Assembly (NCBI RefSeq): GCF_040954835.1 | Contig: NC_090716.1 | Span: 10,349,775-10,413,774, forward strand | Reading direction: 5' to 3' | DNA length: 64,000 nucleotides | From: Lepisosteus oculatus | Taxonomy: Eukaryota > Chordata > Actinopteri > Semionotiformes > Lepisosteidae | Part shown: positions 1 to 11,430 of the stretch, piece by piece | Position numbering within the stretch: position 1 is the stretch's first letter | Layout of the letters: every line of letters begins with the position of its first letter | Translations under genes and position numbers: made by a program | The notes under the pieces: generated by a model | The model's database searches: none | What the model saw: only the letters and a program-made list of their open reading frames with translations | What the model was told of the DNA's origin: nothing

Positions 1-106
1 GCGTGTGGATGCGTGTGTACCAATGGCTGTGTGACCGGTAGGCTTTTACTAAATTTAATTAATCTGTATCCCACAACACCCTGACAAACAGGTGATAGCT
101 AAATAA

Positions 107-460
107 TGGGATCACCCAAAATACTCATCTAAAGAGTCCAGAGTGCCTAATTGTAGAGCATCAGAAACTTACAAGTACACTGATGGAAGCACTGGGAGTC
201 ATTTACAAGTGGATGACAAATCCAATATAACTATTGCTCCAGTCCCAGGGTACAGTGTGAACTTCAGTGTGAGTAACAGAACTTATGGAAACTTCACTGT
301 TAACTTGTCCATAAGATGTGTACAGAATAAGTCTTTCAAAGTCCCTGCTTGTGTAGAAAGTCTCGTCATTTCCATAACCTGTAACAAATGGGCCATTGTA
401 ACATTTTACAAACCAAGAAGACTGTTCATGTCACCACTGCGAGACCTGCGACTGCACTGA
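107..460 (+). other. Unidentified exon-like open segment, secreted-protein-like
   Basis: This is an open frame from a stop at 104 to a stop at 458. From about 143 its translation resembles an extracellular domain: rich in Ser/Thr/Val/Asn, with about six N-glycosylation sequons (NIT, NFS, NRT, NFT, NLS, NKS) and several cysteines (for example in IRCVQNKSF and VPACVES). That composition is unusual for chance translation of AT-rich DNA. A possible donor GTAACA follows the codons for SIT at about 380. I do not recognise the family. There is no methionine-led signal peptide, and the upstream acceptor (AG near 134 or 141) has a poor pyrimidine tract. It could be an internal exon of a gene lying mostly outside the window, or a relic. 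It does not resemble PDE3B, the expected neighbour. Confidence 0.3.
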
Positions 461-506
461 TATTTCAATTGAAGTGGTTTTTTTTCGCTCATCATTTTAC
501 TGCCAG

Positions 507-624
507 GTTCGTGTGGAGAGGAAATGTATCCATTGCCTGGGTGTTGTGGTTTTTGTATTTATGTTCACACAAAGATTTCATTCAGAAGAGCCAGAAATAT
601 AAAAACATAATAACACTCTACTGA
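507..624 (+). other. Unidentified exon-like segment after a strong acceptor
   Basis: A pyrimidine-rich tract at about 478-503 ends in CCAG, giving a convincing 3' splice site before 507. Two reading frames stay open for about 30 codons. One has a hydrophobic run (VSIAWVLWFLYLC) that could be a membrane segment. Another reads CGEEMYPLPGCC, and it becomes continuous with the segment at 107-460 if the GTAACA donor near 380 is used. The true frame cannot be decided from the sequence. The first 46 bases recur at 1967-2012 with three mismatches, so the module is duplicated. No family assigned. Confidence 0.25.
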
Positions 625-1964
625 TTTTCCATTCATGCAATAATTGAAAATACACTGATCCCTGTACCTGCTGTATTATTTAATCTGACAATTGTGTTTA
701 TTTTCATTTTGACACCAGGAAAGTCGGCAAAGATACACTCACAGGTATTCTTTATTATTGATGTTGTCTAGTCTAATGACAATTCCCACCCTCAAAGATT
801 AAATTCATGATGTTGCTATGGTTCCCATGACTTGGATTCAAAATACCAAAAGCTGTAAGTTTCTGAATTATCAAATGATTTAGAAACTAAAAACATTTTC
901 AGGATCTTTTGAAAGTTCCATTTTGCAGGCTGAACTTTGAAATTAGATGTGAAAATGAATGAAGACCGGTCTACTTTGCAAGACCCCTTATAGCAATAAT
1001 TTCCACACTTTTTTTAAGTTGTTCAAAATGACAGAAAAAATGTTTGTTATAGTTTTGACTAAACTTTCATCTTCACCTACTGTATGTGTAAGATTTTTCA
1101 TGAAAATTTAATTTCAGAAGGATAAATATTATACTGTTTTTGTTTCTTCTTTCTTGCTATGTGTAAACTGAGGTCCTTACTTGTGTGTAAATGCCCTTAT
1201 AAAAAATAACCAGCAAAAATGTAGCAGAAGCATATTTTTTAGCAATGTTAAATAGAGGTTCATTTATACAGTACATAATGTGAAGAAAAATGTGTCTTAT
1301 AGGCAGTCTAGATTATTAGAGAAGTGAATTCAAGTCATTCTTAATTTATTAGTGGTTCTGCATAGGACTGTGTTCAGTTCTCAAAGTTACGACTTTGATA
1401 TGCGATAAAAGTATGGCATTTAATTGTACTGTTTACTTTATATAGGTTAACGTTGGTGTGGCTCACTTGTTTAGTCACAGAAGTTTTTTTAATTTCTTAC
1501 CCATTGCAACATCCCCCCATCATTAAGATCAATTTTCAAAATGAGTTAAAACATTAGTTAGCACCATCCTAAGTACTGGTTCCTCAACTATTTTTATAAA
1601 GTACAGCTCTCCCTCCATGTACCACCAAGCTTTGGATAGTAATTAAAATAACAAAAGTAAGTGTTACAAAGGTGGCAGGGTAAAGGGGAAGCCGTTATTC
1701 AAGGATTTAAACTGTCGGAAGAAGGAGAAACGTAAGGGTGGCATTTTAAAATGTGTGTGTATATATATATACAGTACTGTCCCAACACAGAAACTGCGTA
1801 ACAATTTTGGCATGATTCTAAACATACCATGCAGTTCATTTTTGTGATTCATACATTGAATGCATTGCCCCCAAACATAATGTTAATAATAGGGCATGTT
1901 CAGAACATGTACTGTACCAGGGCACATGGAAAAGGGTAGTATGTCTCCTTTATCAAGCTCAGAC

Positions 1965-2026
1965 AGGTTTGTGTTGAGAGGAAATGTATCCATTGCCTGG
2001 GTGCTGTGGTTTACAAGTGGATGACA
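1965..2026 (+). repeat. Partial duplicate of the 505-552 and 202-218 modules
   Basis: Bases 1965-2012 match 505-552 with three substitutions, including the AG before the putative exon. Bases 2010-2026 match 202-218 exactly over 17 bases (TTTACAAGTGGATGACA). In this copy the two modules are fused in the opposite order from the first locus, and both keep the frame that reads PLPGCCG then LQVDD. An in-frame TGA follows the opening Cys in that frame, so this copy looks broken. It may be the remnant of a tandem exon array. Confidence 0.5.
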
Positions 2027-2099
2027 GTTCCAGCAAAAACTGCCTAATATCAGAGATATCCATCTATAAACATCCATCCAGCTCAGCTATGGCACTTCT

Positions 2100-5000
2100 G
2101 ACTTTATGACTTGGTGGTTTGAATTTACACTCCCCCCTTGTTATAAGGATTATATACAGAACCTATACAATTGGATGAAGGTGTGTAGTCAGTTTTAGGA
2201 ATGTTTCATTCATATGTAGACTGATTTTGTTGTATGTCGTACACATCACAAATACATCACATTGGCATTGCATACAGTTTCTTTTTGGGGACAGTACATA
2301 CAATGTGTTACACCTTTGGTTTCTTTATTTTATGAGTCTTGAAACATGAGGAAAAGTGAATTGTGAACAGTGGTACCTTAGGGGAATCAAAGAAGGTCAG
2401 TAATTCTTCCACCTGATCTGCTCTGCCATTTAGGATTTTGTAGTTCACTGCAGTGGTTAACATCTGCAGAAAAAAATAAAAATACAGATAAGCACAGTAA
2501 CACAGTGGAGTAATTCTATGATATTATAATTGAAATCCAACACAGAAAATGCAGCATTATTACAACAATAACAAATTAAGTACATCAGCATTACAATGCG
2601 GGTTGGAAAAATGATGGTACAATTTAATGCACATCAAATGCAACGATTACGGAGGAAGTTGGGCAATTCCAAGACTGCTGGGGAGATCAGAGGTGCTGGC
2701 TGAAAAGGATGGTCCCAAGGGCAGACCGGAGGATGTGCAGACTGTGTTATTTGCTGCAGGGTAAGTTATACTGTATAAGCAATGTTCTTTGCTGTTCCAG
2801 TACGAATGCCTTGTAGACCGTTGTGTACCAATCGTGTTTACTTAGGATGCGAAGGCAAGTCTTGAATTATACGAAACTCCAACCCCACATAACCGTGAAG
2901 CTGTGGCTAATGTGAGCTGCAGGGCAGAGGGGACAGAAGCAACTGAATAATAGGACTATCTACTTTCTAGTATAGTCAAGACAAATTTAGGCAAAAGTTA
3001 ATGGTATTTAATCGATCCTCATGCTATTGTGTGTATGTTACACTCGCCAGACCAGTGGCACCAGAACCAGGCTAGTTACTGCAACCAGTAACTAGTGTTA
3101 TAACCTGGTGCCACCCCCCAGGGAACGGGGGACAATACAAAGATGTTGCAGACCCAAGAGCTAGGGCGCGCAGGAGCTTGGCCCGCCCAGGATGTCGGAT
3201 TCCACATGTGTGGTTGAGATTCTCAGCAGCCAGGCCAGCGCACATCATCATGTCGGACTTCTAAGGCGCACCAGAAACTGGATTGAGGGTGTCATCTGCT
3301 GAGTCCTTGTCCGAAGTGGGGTCCCACCCTCTCTTCTGCACTCTACAAGCTGAAGCAGCCCTGGACAGCACAGCCACAGCAGTGTACACGTTATACTGTA
3401 CATTTACAACCTCAGAAAAAGTACCTGTGGATATACCCCTCACCTAACTGGACATAATCTGATGAACATACTTGCTTACTGTAAACCTATTTCTAAACAT
3501 ATAAACATATAAGCCAATAATTAAATTAAAACGTGAATGCTTCCTGAGATAAATGAAATAAGGCTTTCAGTAAGGAATGTCTGGCACATATTGTATTGTG
3601 CTCCTGAATGATACTAATCTGTTTCAAAGAGTATCATGCCTTTATGCTACCATCTTTAATAGCTTAAGTACACCAACACTATATTAGTAACTGAATACAG
3701 AGGGCTTTGTAATAAGTGGAAAATGCAGTGTACTTAAGTGTCTTTTAAGACCTCCTGGAAATGGGTGTAGAAAAGCAATCGACACTGTATGATGGTTTCA
3801 ATCAGATAACTTCCAAACTCATCTTCTGTATTTTCTTAGGTTACGCAGCCAATTTCAAGAACAACCTTTCATGGCTTCAAGGACAAGTTTTCATTGCCAT
3901 GCTCTTTGTGTTTGATGACACTTAGTAAATTAAACATATTTGTTATCATTGTACTGTAACAAGCTACATAGAAACCATTCTGGTTAACATTTTTACGATG
4001 AACGCCAACCTCTCAAACTACAATCTGTAGCCCGACGTCCGCATGTGACCAGATGACGCGTGTACGTTTGGGTGGTCTGTTACAGTCTGGCTTGCAGAAC
4101 CTCTCCAGACTATGATAGCCTGCTTAGACCCCCCCAAACAAACAGTTCATCATAGAGGTATTAGCAGATCTTCAGTTCCTCTTCTTCTACTGTGGAAGAA
4201 CTCTACAGTCCTCTATTCCTTCCATTGAAAGAGCCAGAACAGACACAAATTCCTGTAAAACTCCTCTTAGTTCTCGATTCTCTTCCTTTTTAATTCCCTG
4301 AAACCCCTGCCAACTCCACTGGGACCACCCATCCACAGACAGTCTTTCCTTTAACTGGAAGAAAAGCCCCTGTCCCTTTCCTACTCCAGAACTCCCAGCA
4401 CATTCACAGTCTGCCCTTCACTGGAAGATACTCCTTCCAGGTCTCATCTGAGACCTACTGGTGCTCTCTATCCACCTGATCCACTGGCGCCCAGGTTTTA
4501 ACTAAAAACAACACTTATCTACAACTCTGCAGAGCATTGAAATGAATGCAGGAATACATATCAAGAAAAATAAATCCTACATTCACTCTTGATCTACTGT
4601 ATCTTTCTTTTCTTTCTTTTCAATATTTACTGTTTTCACTTAATAAAAAAGTATTTGAAAATGAATTTGCATTTTCTATTTTTTGTAGAACATTTTTAAT
4701 TGATTTCTCTATTTTGTTTTAAAACATCTTCTGGAAATACTTTGCTCTTAAGTGTTTAAAAGACCAGAGCACATTTGGTAACTCTGAGATAGCATATATG
4801 GACAAAATATACGTCTGTTAGTGATCCTTGCAAGAACTTTAATAAGGAAAATAAAGAAGCAGTTCCACAACCTCAGTATCTTACAATGTCTACAGCGAAA
4901 GACAGACAGTACCTCCACCATAGTTGTAAACAGGCACTTTTAACATCCGATTTTAAAAACAGAATACAGTGATAAGAACAGAATATTGCAATACACATTA

Positions 5001-5190
5001 AAATAAAGTTACTGCAACTGCTATTTCCACAGTTTTTCTGAAAAGGCATGCTTTTTCAACAAAATCTCTCAGTCTCATTTTTGATTGTATTCCTCGTGTG
5101 TTACTCTTAACTTCACAGTTTTAGCAAATCATATCAAATGTTTTACTACAAACTTTTAAGTTATTTTTTTCTGGCCAGACCAGTTAACAT
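2100..5190. other. Non-coding interval left of CYP2R1
   Basis: I see no gene. Bases 2640-3440 are richer in GC and CpG than the surroundings and contain a strong hairpin (3055-3114), which suggests an old mobile-element insertion that I cannot name. Bases 4180-4500 are pyrimidine-rich with loosely repeated ACTGGAAGA motifs. The rest is AT-rich with no open frame of interest. In human the 3' end of PDE3B lies near here, but none of its exons is visible. Confidence 0.5.
3055..3114. repeat. Imperfect hairpin, about 60 bp
   Basis: Outer arms GTGGCACCAG (3055-3064) and CTGGTGCCAC (3105-3114) are exact reverse complements. Inner arms CTAGTTACTG (3072-3081) and CAGTAACTAG (3086-3095) are also exact complements around a 4-base loop. 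Between the two stems is a small asymmetric bulge. It lies in a locally GC-rich block and may be part of a decayed foldback element. Confidence 0.6.
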
Positions 5191-5515
5191 TTATTGTAAC
5201 ATAAAATGATTTTAAAAATCTAATAGAAAAGCAACATTAATAAAATGTCCATATCAGACTAAACATTCAGTAAATGGGCAACAGTGAAATGCATATTACT
5301 CACTGTATAGCAAGGACACACAGGGAGATCATTAGTCCCATTGTGTCCCTGACATGGAGTAGTAATTTACATTAAAGTTAACATTTAACTGTATACAAGT
5401 TCTCTTGAAAGAGTCATTATAAAAGAGTACCAAGAATTTGTCACCTTGCAGAAGAAAAAAATGTGCAAGGTTTTATGGATGGATTTTGAAGGTCTTCATC
5501 TTTACCTTTTTTAAT
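5190..5515 (-). terminator. Candidate CYP2R1 poly(A) signals
   Basis: On the minus strand, ATTAAA lies at 5515-5510 and AATAAA at 5195-5190, about 280 and 600 bases past the CYP2R1 stop codon. They are the first such hexamers found going downstream. Which one is used, if either, needs transcript data. Confidence 0.3.
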
Positions 5516-5793
5516 TAGCAATATTTCCACTTAAAACTCATTTTCTTATTCTTTGCAAGTTAGCTGCAAACTAACTTTTTTTGGTTCATAATTCATGTAA
5601 TGCAACCAGACAGCTCTGACGGAGTGTTCAGTTGAAAATATTTGACTATGTTTGCACCATTACAAAATGGAATTAAAAACTGCCTTCTTCAGTTTGAGGT
5701 TTGTTGGTGTGAAAGCACTTTAAATGCACTGGGTTTCAGTGATCCATTTCCCTGAGTTTACTCATAATTACTCATACTGTATAATTCCATGCG

Positions 5794-5972
5794 CTACTGC
5801 CTCCTGATGGCAGAGATGAGATAGGGATGAGGCTGTAGAGTCATTCCTAGTTTGGGTGTAAGAGTTGGTTCTGACCCTTGAGGAAATTGAAGAGTAAACC
5901 TTTGAAGCAATGTTGTGAAGAACAAGAACATCTCCATTCTCGCCAGATGCTCCCCAAGACAGTGTCTTCTTC
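5794..5972 (-). CDS. cyp2r1: CYP2R1 exon 5, terminal coding exon
   Basis: It completes Gly448 and runs to residue 506, starting with [13 protein letters not shown], so it holds the heme-ligand Cys452. It ends after [11 protein letters not shown] and a short basic tail. The acceptor is TTGCTAG before 5972. Confidence 0.95.
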
Positions 5973-8900
5973 CTAGCAATTAAATACACAAAACCATGAC
6001 TGAAAGAAGCCACTCAACACTGGAAAACAGACAGAATTATTATAGAATGGTAATGTATCAAAGCAGCTGATGGCCTAAGATCTAGTTAGAATGATCTTGT
6101 CATTTACCCTCTAGCAAAACAAGGTAGGTTGTGCTTTTGCATATGTTTTTTGTTCAGAGAAAATCAACATAGTACATTCATAGGCTTGTACAAATTACAA
6201 TAAAGTAAAAAGCTACAGAATAATAATATTATTTTTAGTAGTAGTATAATGAGACAATGTACAGTAGTTCTGAAGAACGATGGGTCTCTATTAACCACTG
6301 ACAGGTTTTCTGTTAAGTAATATGGAGCGTAAACTTGCCTAATGAAAACGGTGCAAAGGCCTCTCTCTTAATGAAGTTCCCATGACAGTCTAGGAACCTC
6401 TCTGGAGAGAACTGCTCGGGTTTGCGCCAGTATTTTTCATCAAAATGAACAGAGTACAGATTTGTTATCACTGTGGTCCCCCGTGGTATTGAATATCCCC
6501 TCACAACTGTGTCTTCAGAAGTCGCCCGAAAAATCCCAAGAGGCGCTATGTTGCAGAAGCGCAAGACCTCATGCAGCACAGCTTCGGTAAATGGCATTTT
6601 AGGCTTGTTATCTAAAGAAGGTAGCTTGCTCTTTCCAACAACACTGTCTATCTCTTTCTGCACCTTACCTAGGAAAGCACAAGACAATCAGGTTAGCTGC
6701 AGCACTTAGCCCACTGTAATCTGTATATCATTTCAGTCATGAATAATGTATGCAATACCCATCTCCATTTACTTTCTGATCTGTTGTTAGAGAGTAACGA
6801 TCATGTTCATTCAGAGAGAAAGAATTAAGCTTTGTGGCAACTCGCGCTGTCACATGATTTCTTACTGTCACATCCCAGTGAATCACATTACTGTATTTTC
6901 AGTCTTGTGATGCAGGGTGTCATACAGTTGTGCTTACCTTGCATGCTTGGGTAGAGAGCCATATACAGCATGGCCCAACGTAACGCGTTAGTTGTTGTTT
7001 CTGTCCCAGCAATAATGAGCTCACCTACAGAAAATATTAGATTTTCTTTGGAGTACGAAGCTGCGGGATCACTAGCATTTTGCTCCATCTCATCGAAATA
7101 GGCATCAATGTAGTGTCGCGGGGACTGATGCACTCTGTTCCGAGAGAAGCGGTCAATGATCTTCAGCAGGAAATCATATACCTCGGCTGCGTTTCTGAAA
7201 AGCTTCTGGTGTTTTCCAAAAGGAAGAATCTTAATCCATGGGAAGGCATTGTAGAGAAACGCCCACCCACTGGCAGCCAGCTCGATGTTCTCGCTAAATA
7301 TTTCGATCATGTGCTGGAAGTCCGTGTCATTGTACGTGAAGCGTTCTCCAAAGATGATGAGGTTGGTTATGTTGGACACGGCGTTCGTGACCAGGTGTTT
7401 GGGATTGAAAGGCTTTCCTTTGTAGTCATCGATAGCATCCACAAAAAACATACACTCTTCCGAGATTCTGTTTTCAAATGACTTTTGGCCATAGCCAAAG
7501 TATCTGAAGCTGTTGACAGCGAGTTTGCGATGGTCAATCCAAGCCCGGCCATACTTGCAATTAAGAAGCCCTAAATAAAACAAAGAGGAAGGAGAAACAA
7601 GTAGTTTCTAGAACTAATAATTTCAAAATTGCATAAAATTAGTTTGCTTAACGTTAATTCTAACTTTTGGTGCTTCTGTAACAGATGAATTAATTAAATG
7701 AAACAGAAAAGTAATTTGTCTAAGTCAACAAAACTTAATGCACATACAAAATATACTGGGTTCTAAACACTGGCCTGATGACATACAGTAAAGACTGCAC
7801 ACTGAGTTAATAATTATTAGATGTATTGATTTATTTTTGTATGCTTAATTTAAAAGTTAGGAGTTCACTTTTAAACAGTGCTGCCTTATCCCCAGTTTCT
7901 GATTTTTAATGTTGAATCTGTTTTGACAGAGATCAATTCTGAGCTTTGTACTACACTGGATGAGGTTAGAAATAGGACAACACATTTAAATATATATATA
8001 TTTAAAAGAAAGCTAAGTTTTTAAGTTGCACACAAGAGTTCAATCATTCATAAATCATTTTCTTCATGAAGTTTCAAATACATTTCCTTCTTCAACTGTT
8101 TAAAAAAAAAGGAAATTGTTCTGCAATACACAAGGTTACACAATAATAAAAAGTATTTTTTTTCAGATCCTAAAATTATTTACCAAATAATTTAAAGCTT
8201 TGTATAACTGAGAAAAAAAATGTAAATTGGAAATGTCAATATTTTTGTGCAGTGCAGTTCAACCTACTCCTCAAAAATCATTTGTCTAATGACATTTTGG
8301 ACCAAAGTCTTCAACTGTTTAGAAAGACTAAAAGAAAAAAAAAAGGAGCAGTCTTTGGACTAGCTTCAAAATGCATGTCTGAAATCACATCAAAAGATGA
8401 CTGTACAGTGCAATAGACTTGTTGTTCAAAAGTTCTCTGCAGGATGTGGTGATGTCAGAATAGGAATGTTCACTCCAAGAGGTTCCAGAGTCTGCAGAGA
8501 ACCTCGTCTTTAGATCAGTTCTCATTCCGTTTGTTTACAGGAAGCATTTATTTCATAACATTGAGGTCAACATGTACTATATAAGTACATTTTGACTGGA
8601 GAAAGATGATATGAAAAACAAAATAATGATAAAAGCACAATCAAGTTATAGCTACACTGCACTCAAGAGACCCCATCAGGGTATTATTTGTTAAATGCCT
8701 TATTTGAATAAAAGATAATTCATTATTTTAATATTAATTTCAATTTAACATTGTACCTCAACAAATATGTCTTTACTGGTGTCTTTAGCCTAAACATGAC
8801 TGGACTATTAAGGATGTGTTCTGTTGCTAAGGTGGCACACAACCTTTAAACATATCTTGGCTCGATGCCTCTTACTTTATTTTGGGGTATCTTCCTCTTT

Positions 8901-10767
8901 TGCAACAAGCGGACCTTCCAGTTAAAACAAAGGGCAAAACTACAATAAGCGCATAGTCAAGACATGGCTACATTACATTGAAGAGTCCCTAGACGAGTTA
9001 GGGCAAAACCGGTCTGTAACTGCTGAATGTTTTGTCTGCTTGTTTATGAGTCAAGACAATAGACTTGTCTTTTGTGATTTCAATGAACTGTATCTGCACA
9101 TACTGTATACAGCGCTTGTACAGAAATGTGGAGGGCTCAAATAACAATAATAGTCATGTGAAACTTGCACCATCGAAGGATTAATTCAGATATACAAATG
9201 AGACACTAAGAACACGTGACCATGGACAATGACAGGACAAACTGGAGGGTGCTGCACTGACTCACAATGTCATCATTACTTGTGTCTGTGATAGCTGGAA
9301 AAACTGGAAGGACACCACACACAGATGCTGAAACTGATCTGTACCCACTATCATGTACCATGGAAAAATTATTCACCATAGCCCTACCTGTGTGCAAACC
9401 AAATTTCATTTCTTCACTTCTTCCCACTTCTCATGATACAGTGTCTGAATAGACCATTCACGTTTACAAGCTGGGATTGACTCATGAATTACTTTCAAGC
9501 TGTGTTTTTAGTGCTCACAGTCAACAGAGGGATCACAACAAATAACTTATTATAACAAGGCAAACAACGAAGAATTTGCACATACCTCCCATTTTGGTCA
9601 TCTTTTTAAATAAAGGCAGAGAAGGTCTATCTGCAAAAATTTCACTCTGGTGTGAAAGACACTCTTTAATGGCATCGTAACCATTAAGCACAACTGCTGA
9701 TATGCCACCCAGGTCAAGACTAAAAATCTTTAAAAAAATAAATAGTACATAGATGAATAATCACAACTGACCATTACACAAAGCGCTTTGGATTCATGCA
9801 AATTGATACAATCATCATAATATGTCGGTTTCTGTATTGTTGCGATACATATTGACTTTCCACCTTATAACACTGTCATAAAGTTAGAAAAACAGAGATC
9901 TTATTGATATACAGTATTTTGTTTTACAGAATTTATGTCCTTCATTTTGAAAAGCTGTATGCAATATAAATTGTGTATATGTATGCAAAGAAACAGTGAC
10001 AACATTATCAAATGTCTATTTTCATTGTCAGTGGTGTGCGATATTATTCCTTTAAAGTTTAGAATACTTTCTTTACCACGATGATAAAAGTTCTGAGAAG
10101 AGCAAACTCAGCAGTTCTGACTTCAAAATGCTTCCAGGCACTTTGCAATGCCAAAATTGCATTTTTTCTAGTACGAGTAGGCTGATGAAATTTAAGAACA
10201 TAATTTAGATGATCTTAGCGTTAACCTTTGACACACTTGAAAGACAAAAGATGCTTTGTTGCCATGTTGAATCTTTAAAACACCGTGTCCCTGCAATGTT
10301 ATGAATAATATGATTCTACAGACTAGTTTACAACATCATGTACTCAGGGGACATTAGGACGGCGATTCGCAAACCGGGCACTGCACTCTGTGATTAAGAG
10401 TATTAATAACACAGTACTTTATTTCTTCGGTAAGTGAAGTTGTCTACAGTATATCTGTTTCTTTCTCGTGTCTTGATGAAATAAATCACGATCTGGAATA
10501 AATGTATGGCTGCCGTCTGTAAAGTTCTACCTGTCCGTAGGTTTCACTCTGTTTCTTCATGTAGACGTGCGGCTCCGAAGCGAGAGACAGGATATTCCCA
10601 ATTAGAGGCAAAGGTGTAGGTCCCAGAGGGAAACCTCTGGGTCTCCTCTGCTTAGCAAGCTGACGGATCAGCAGGAAAAACAGAAAGGTAACTACCAAAC
10701 TGCCGAAAGCAACGAAAGCCTGCCTGGATGACAGTGACAGGAGAGCAGTCACCCCTGCCGTTACCAT
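5794..10767 (-). CDS. cyp2r1: Cytochrome P450 2R1, vitamin D 25-hydroxylase (complete, 5 exons)
   Basis: This microsomal P450 adds the 25-hydroxyl to vitamin D3/D2, the first activation step, using electrons from P450 reductase at the ER membrane. The CDS is 10767-10531, 9727-9586, 7570-6938, 6668-6339 and 5972-5794, totalling 1521 nt and 506 aa; human CYP2R1 is 501 aa. Intron phases are 0,1,1,1. Visible parts are an N-terminal membrane anchor (about 17-37), a basic stop and proline hinge (about 39-54), an I-helix AGTETT (314-319), the K-helix ExxR (E371-R374), PERF (426-429), and the heme loop [10 protein letters not shown] with Cys452 as iron ligand, split by intron 4. Segments such as [13 protein letters not shown] and [18 protein letters not shown] are characteristic of CYP2R1 rather than other CYP2 members. 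No stop or frameshift is present. The start is the first ATG after an in-frame upstream TGA. It is transcribed divergently from CALCA, about 8.8 kb away. Confidence 0.97.
6339..6668 (-). CDS. cyp2r1: CYP2R1 exon 4, ending at a GC donor
   Basis: It encodes residues 338-447 plus one base of Gly448, carrying the K-helix ExxR, the meander and PERF, and ending PFSLG. The acceptor is CCTAG before 6668. The frame requires the donor TTAG|GCAAGT, with GC rather than GT. Using the nearby AA|GTTTAC instead would break the frame into exon 5. Confidence 0.93.
6938..7570 (-). CDS. cyp2r1: CYP2R1 exon 3
   Basis: The largest exon (633 nt) encodes residues 127-337 plus the first base of Gly338. It covers helices C to I, including the oxygen-activating I-helix AGTETT. 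The acceptor is TTTAG before 7570 and the donor is AAG|GTAAGC after 6938. The intron that follows is only 269 bp. Confidence 0.95.
9586..9727 (-). CDS. cyp2r1: CYP2R1 exon 2
   Basis: It encodes residues 80-126 plus the first base of Gly127, beginning [10 protein letters not shown] and ending MTKMG. The acceptor TTTAAAG precedes 9727 and the donor is G|GTATGT. The exon has no methionine-led open frame of its own and was found by comparison with the family. The following intron of about 2 kb contains only AT-rich sequence. Confidence 0.93.
10531..10767 (-). CDS. cyp2r1: CYP2R1 exon 1 coding part
   Basis: It encodes residues 1-79, from the membrane anchor through the proline-rich hinge to the ETYGQ end. 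The donor is CAG|GTAGAA at 10530-10529. ATG 10767-10765 is the first in-frame methionine; a TTG two codons upstream is not a plausible vertebrate start. The intron that follows is 803 bp, phase 0. Confidence 0.93.
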
Positions 10768-10849
10768 TTTCAATCTGTATGAACTAAAGCCGTTTCACAA
10801 GTTAATCTTCACTCTCCTTATAGCAAATATTGCTATACACTGTATCACG

Positions 10850-10910
10850 TTCTCCGGCACACATGTTGTAACAGTGCCCGCCTCTAGTTCGCCAAGATTG
10901 GTTAGGCGAA
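10850..10910 (-). promoter_or_regulatory. CYP2R1 proximal promoter elements
   Basis: About 110-135 bases upstream of the CYP2R1 start codon, the minus strand carries a CCAAT box (10901-10897, within AACCAATCTTGG) and a GC-box-like GGCGGGC (10882-10876). No TATA box is evident. The short interval has several CpGs in otherwise CpG-poor DNA, consistent with a TATA-less promoter. The exact start site is unknown. Confidence 0.45.
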
Positions 10911-11189
10911 GTAAGGTTTCCTTACTACTGATGAACTTTGATTAGAATGTGGAATTGTCAGTCAGTGGAACATAACTTTAGGAAAACGGAGCTGCTTTAA
11001 CTGTAAACGGTCGGAAGAATAAAATGTACTGTGGACAGTGAAATGTTCTTGTTTTGCAATGAAATGGTGAGCTCAATTCGAATAATTCTCGTGTGTTGCA
11101 AAAGTAGTATTTGTTCCTGTAAATATTACATTATAAGGTCCTGCAGTTTTTGATCTCCTTGCCTGGTAATATTTATATAATACGCTAAG

Positions 11190-11219
11190 TTCCCCCCCCC
11201 CCCCCCAAAAAAAAAAAAC
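11190..11219 (+). repeat. Poly(C)-poly(A) homopolymer junction
   Basis: A run of about sixteen C is followed directly by about twelve A. It is likely to be length-variable and error-prone in sequencing. It lies just upstream of a SINE-like element. Confidence 0.85.
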
Positions 11220-11225
11220 ATCTGT

Positions 11226-11430
11226 TACAGAAACAACAGTGGGAAGTAGTACACAGGGGCTCTGGAGTCACAGCCAGAGAGTTATGGGTTCAAATCCAGG
11301 GTAGGAGGCTACTTCTGTACCCTTTAGCTAGGTCCTCCAATCAATGTTCAGTTGTAAAAGAAGGACATCTCCAGGTCATCACTGTACGTCAGAATTGTTG
11401 TTCCCTTATTTAAAATTAATTTTAAGTAAA
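11226..11430 (+). mobile_element. tRNA-derived SINE, decayed
   Basis: An intact Pol III B-box (GGGTTCAAATCC, about 11288-11299) lies about 60 bases into the element. It is followed by a tRNA-unrelated body (ACTTCTGTACCCTTTAGCTAGGTCC) shared in outline with the SINE at 47240. The family is not assigned, and the 3' end is diffuse. Confidence 0.6.

Noticed and set aside
7080-7481. 133-codon open frame on the plus strand
   Set aside because: It is the antisense shadow of CYP2R1 exon 3.
9206-9452. Overlapping open frames on both strands in CYP2R1 intron 2
   Set aside because: They are short, have no P450 similarity and are not needed for the complete five-exon gene.
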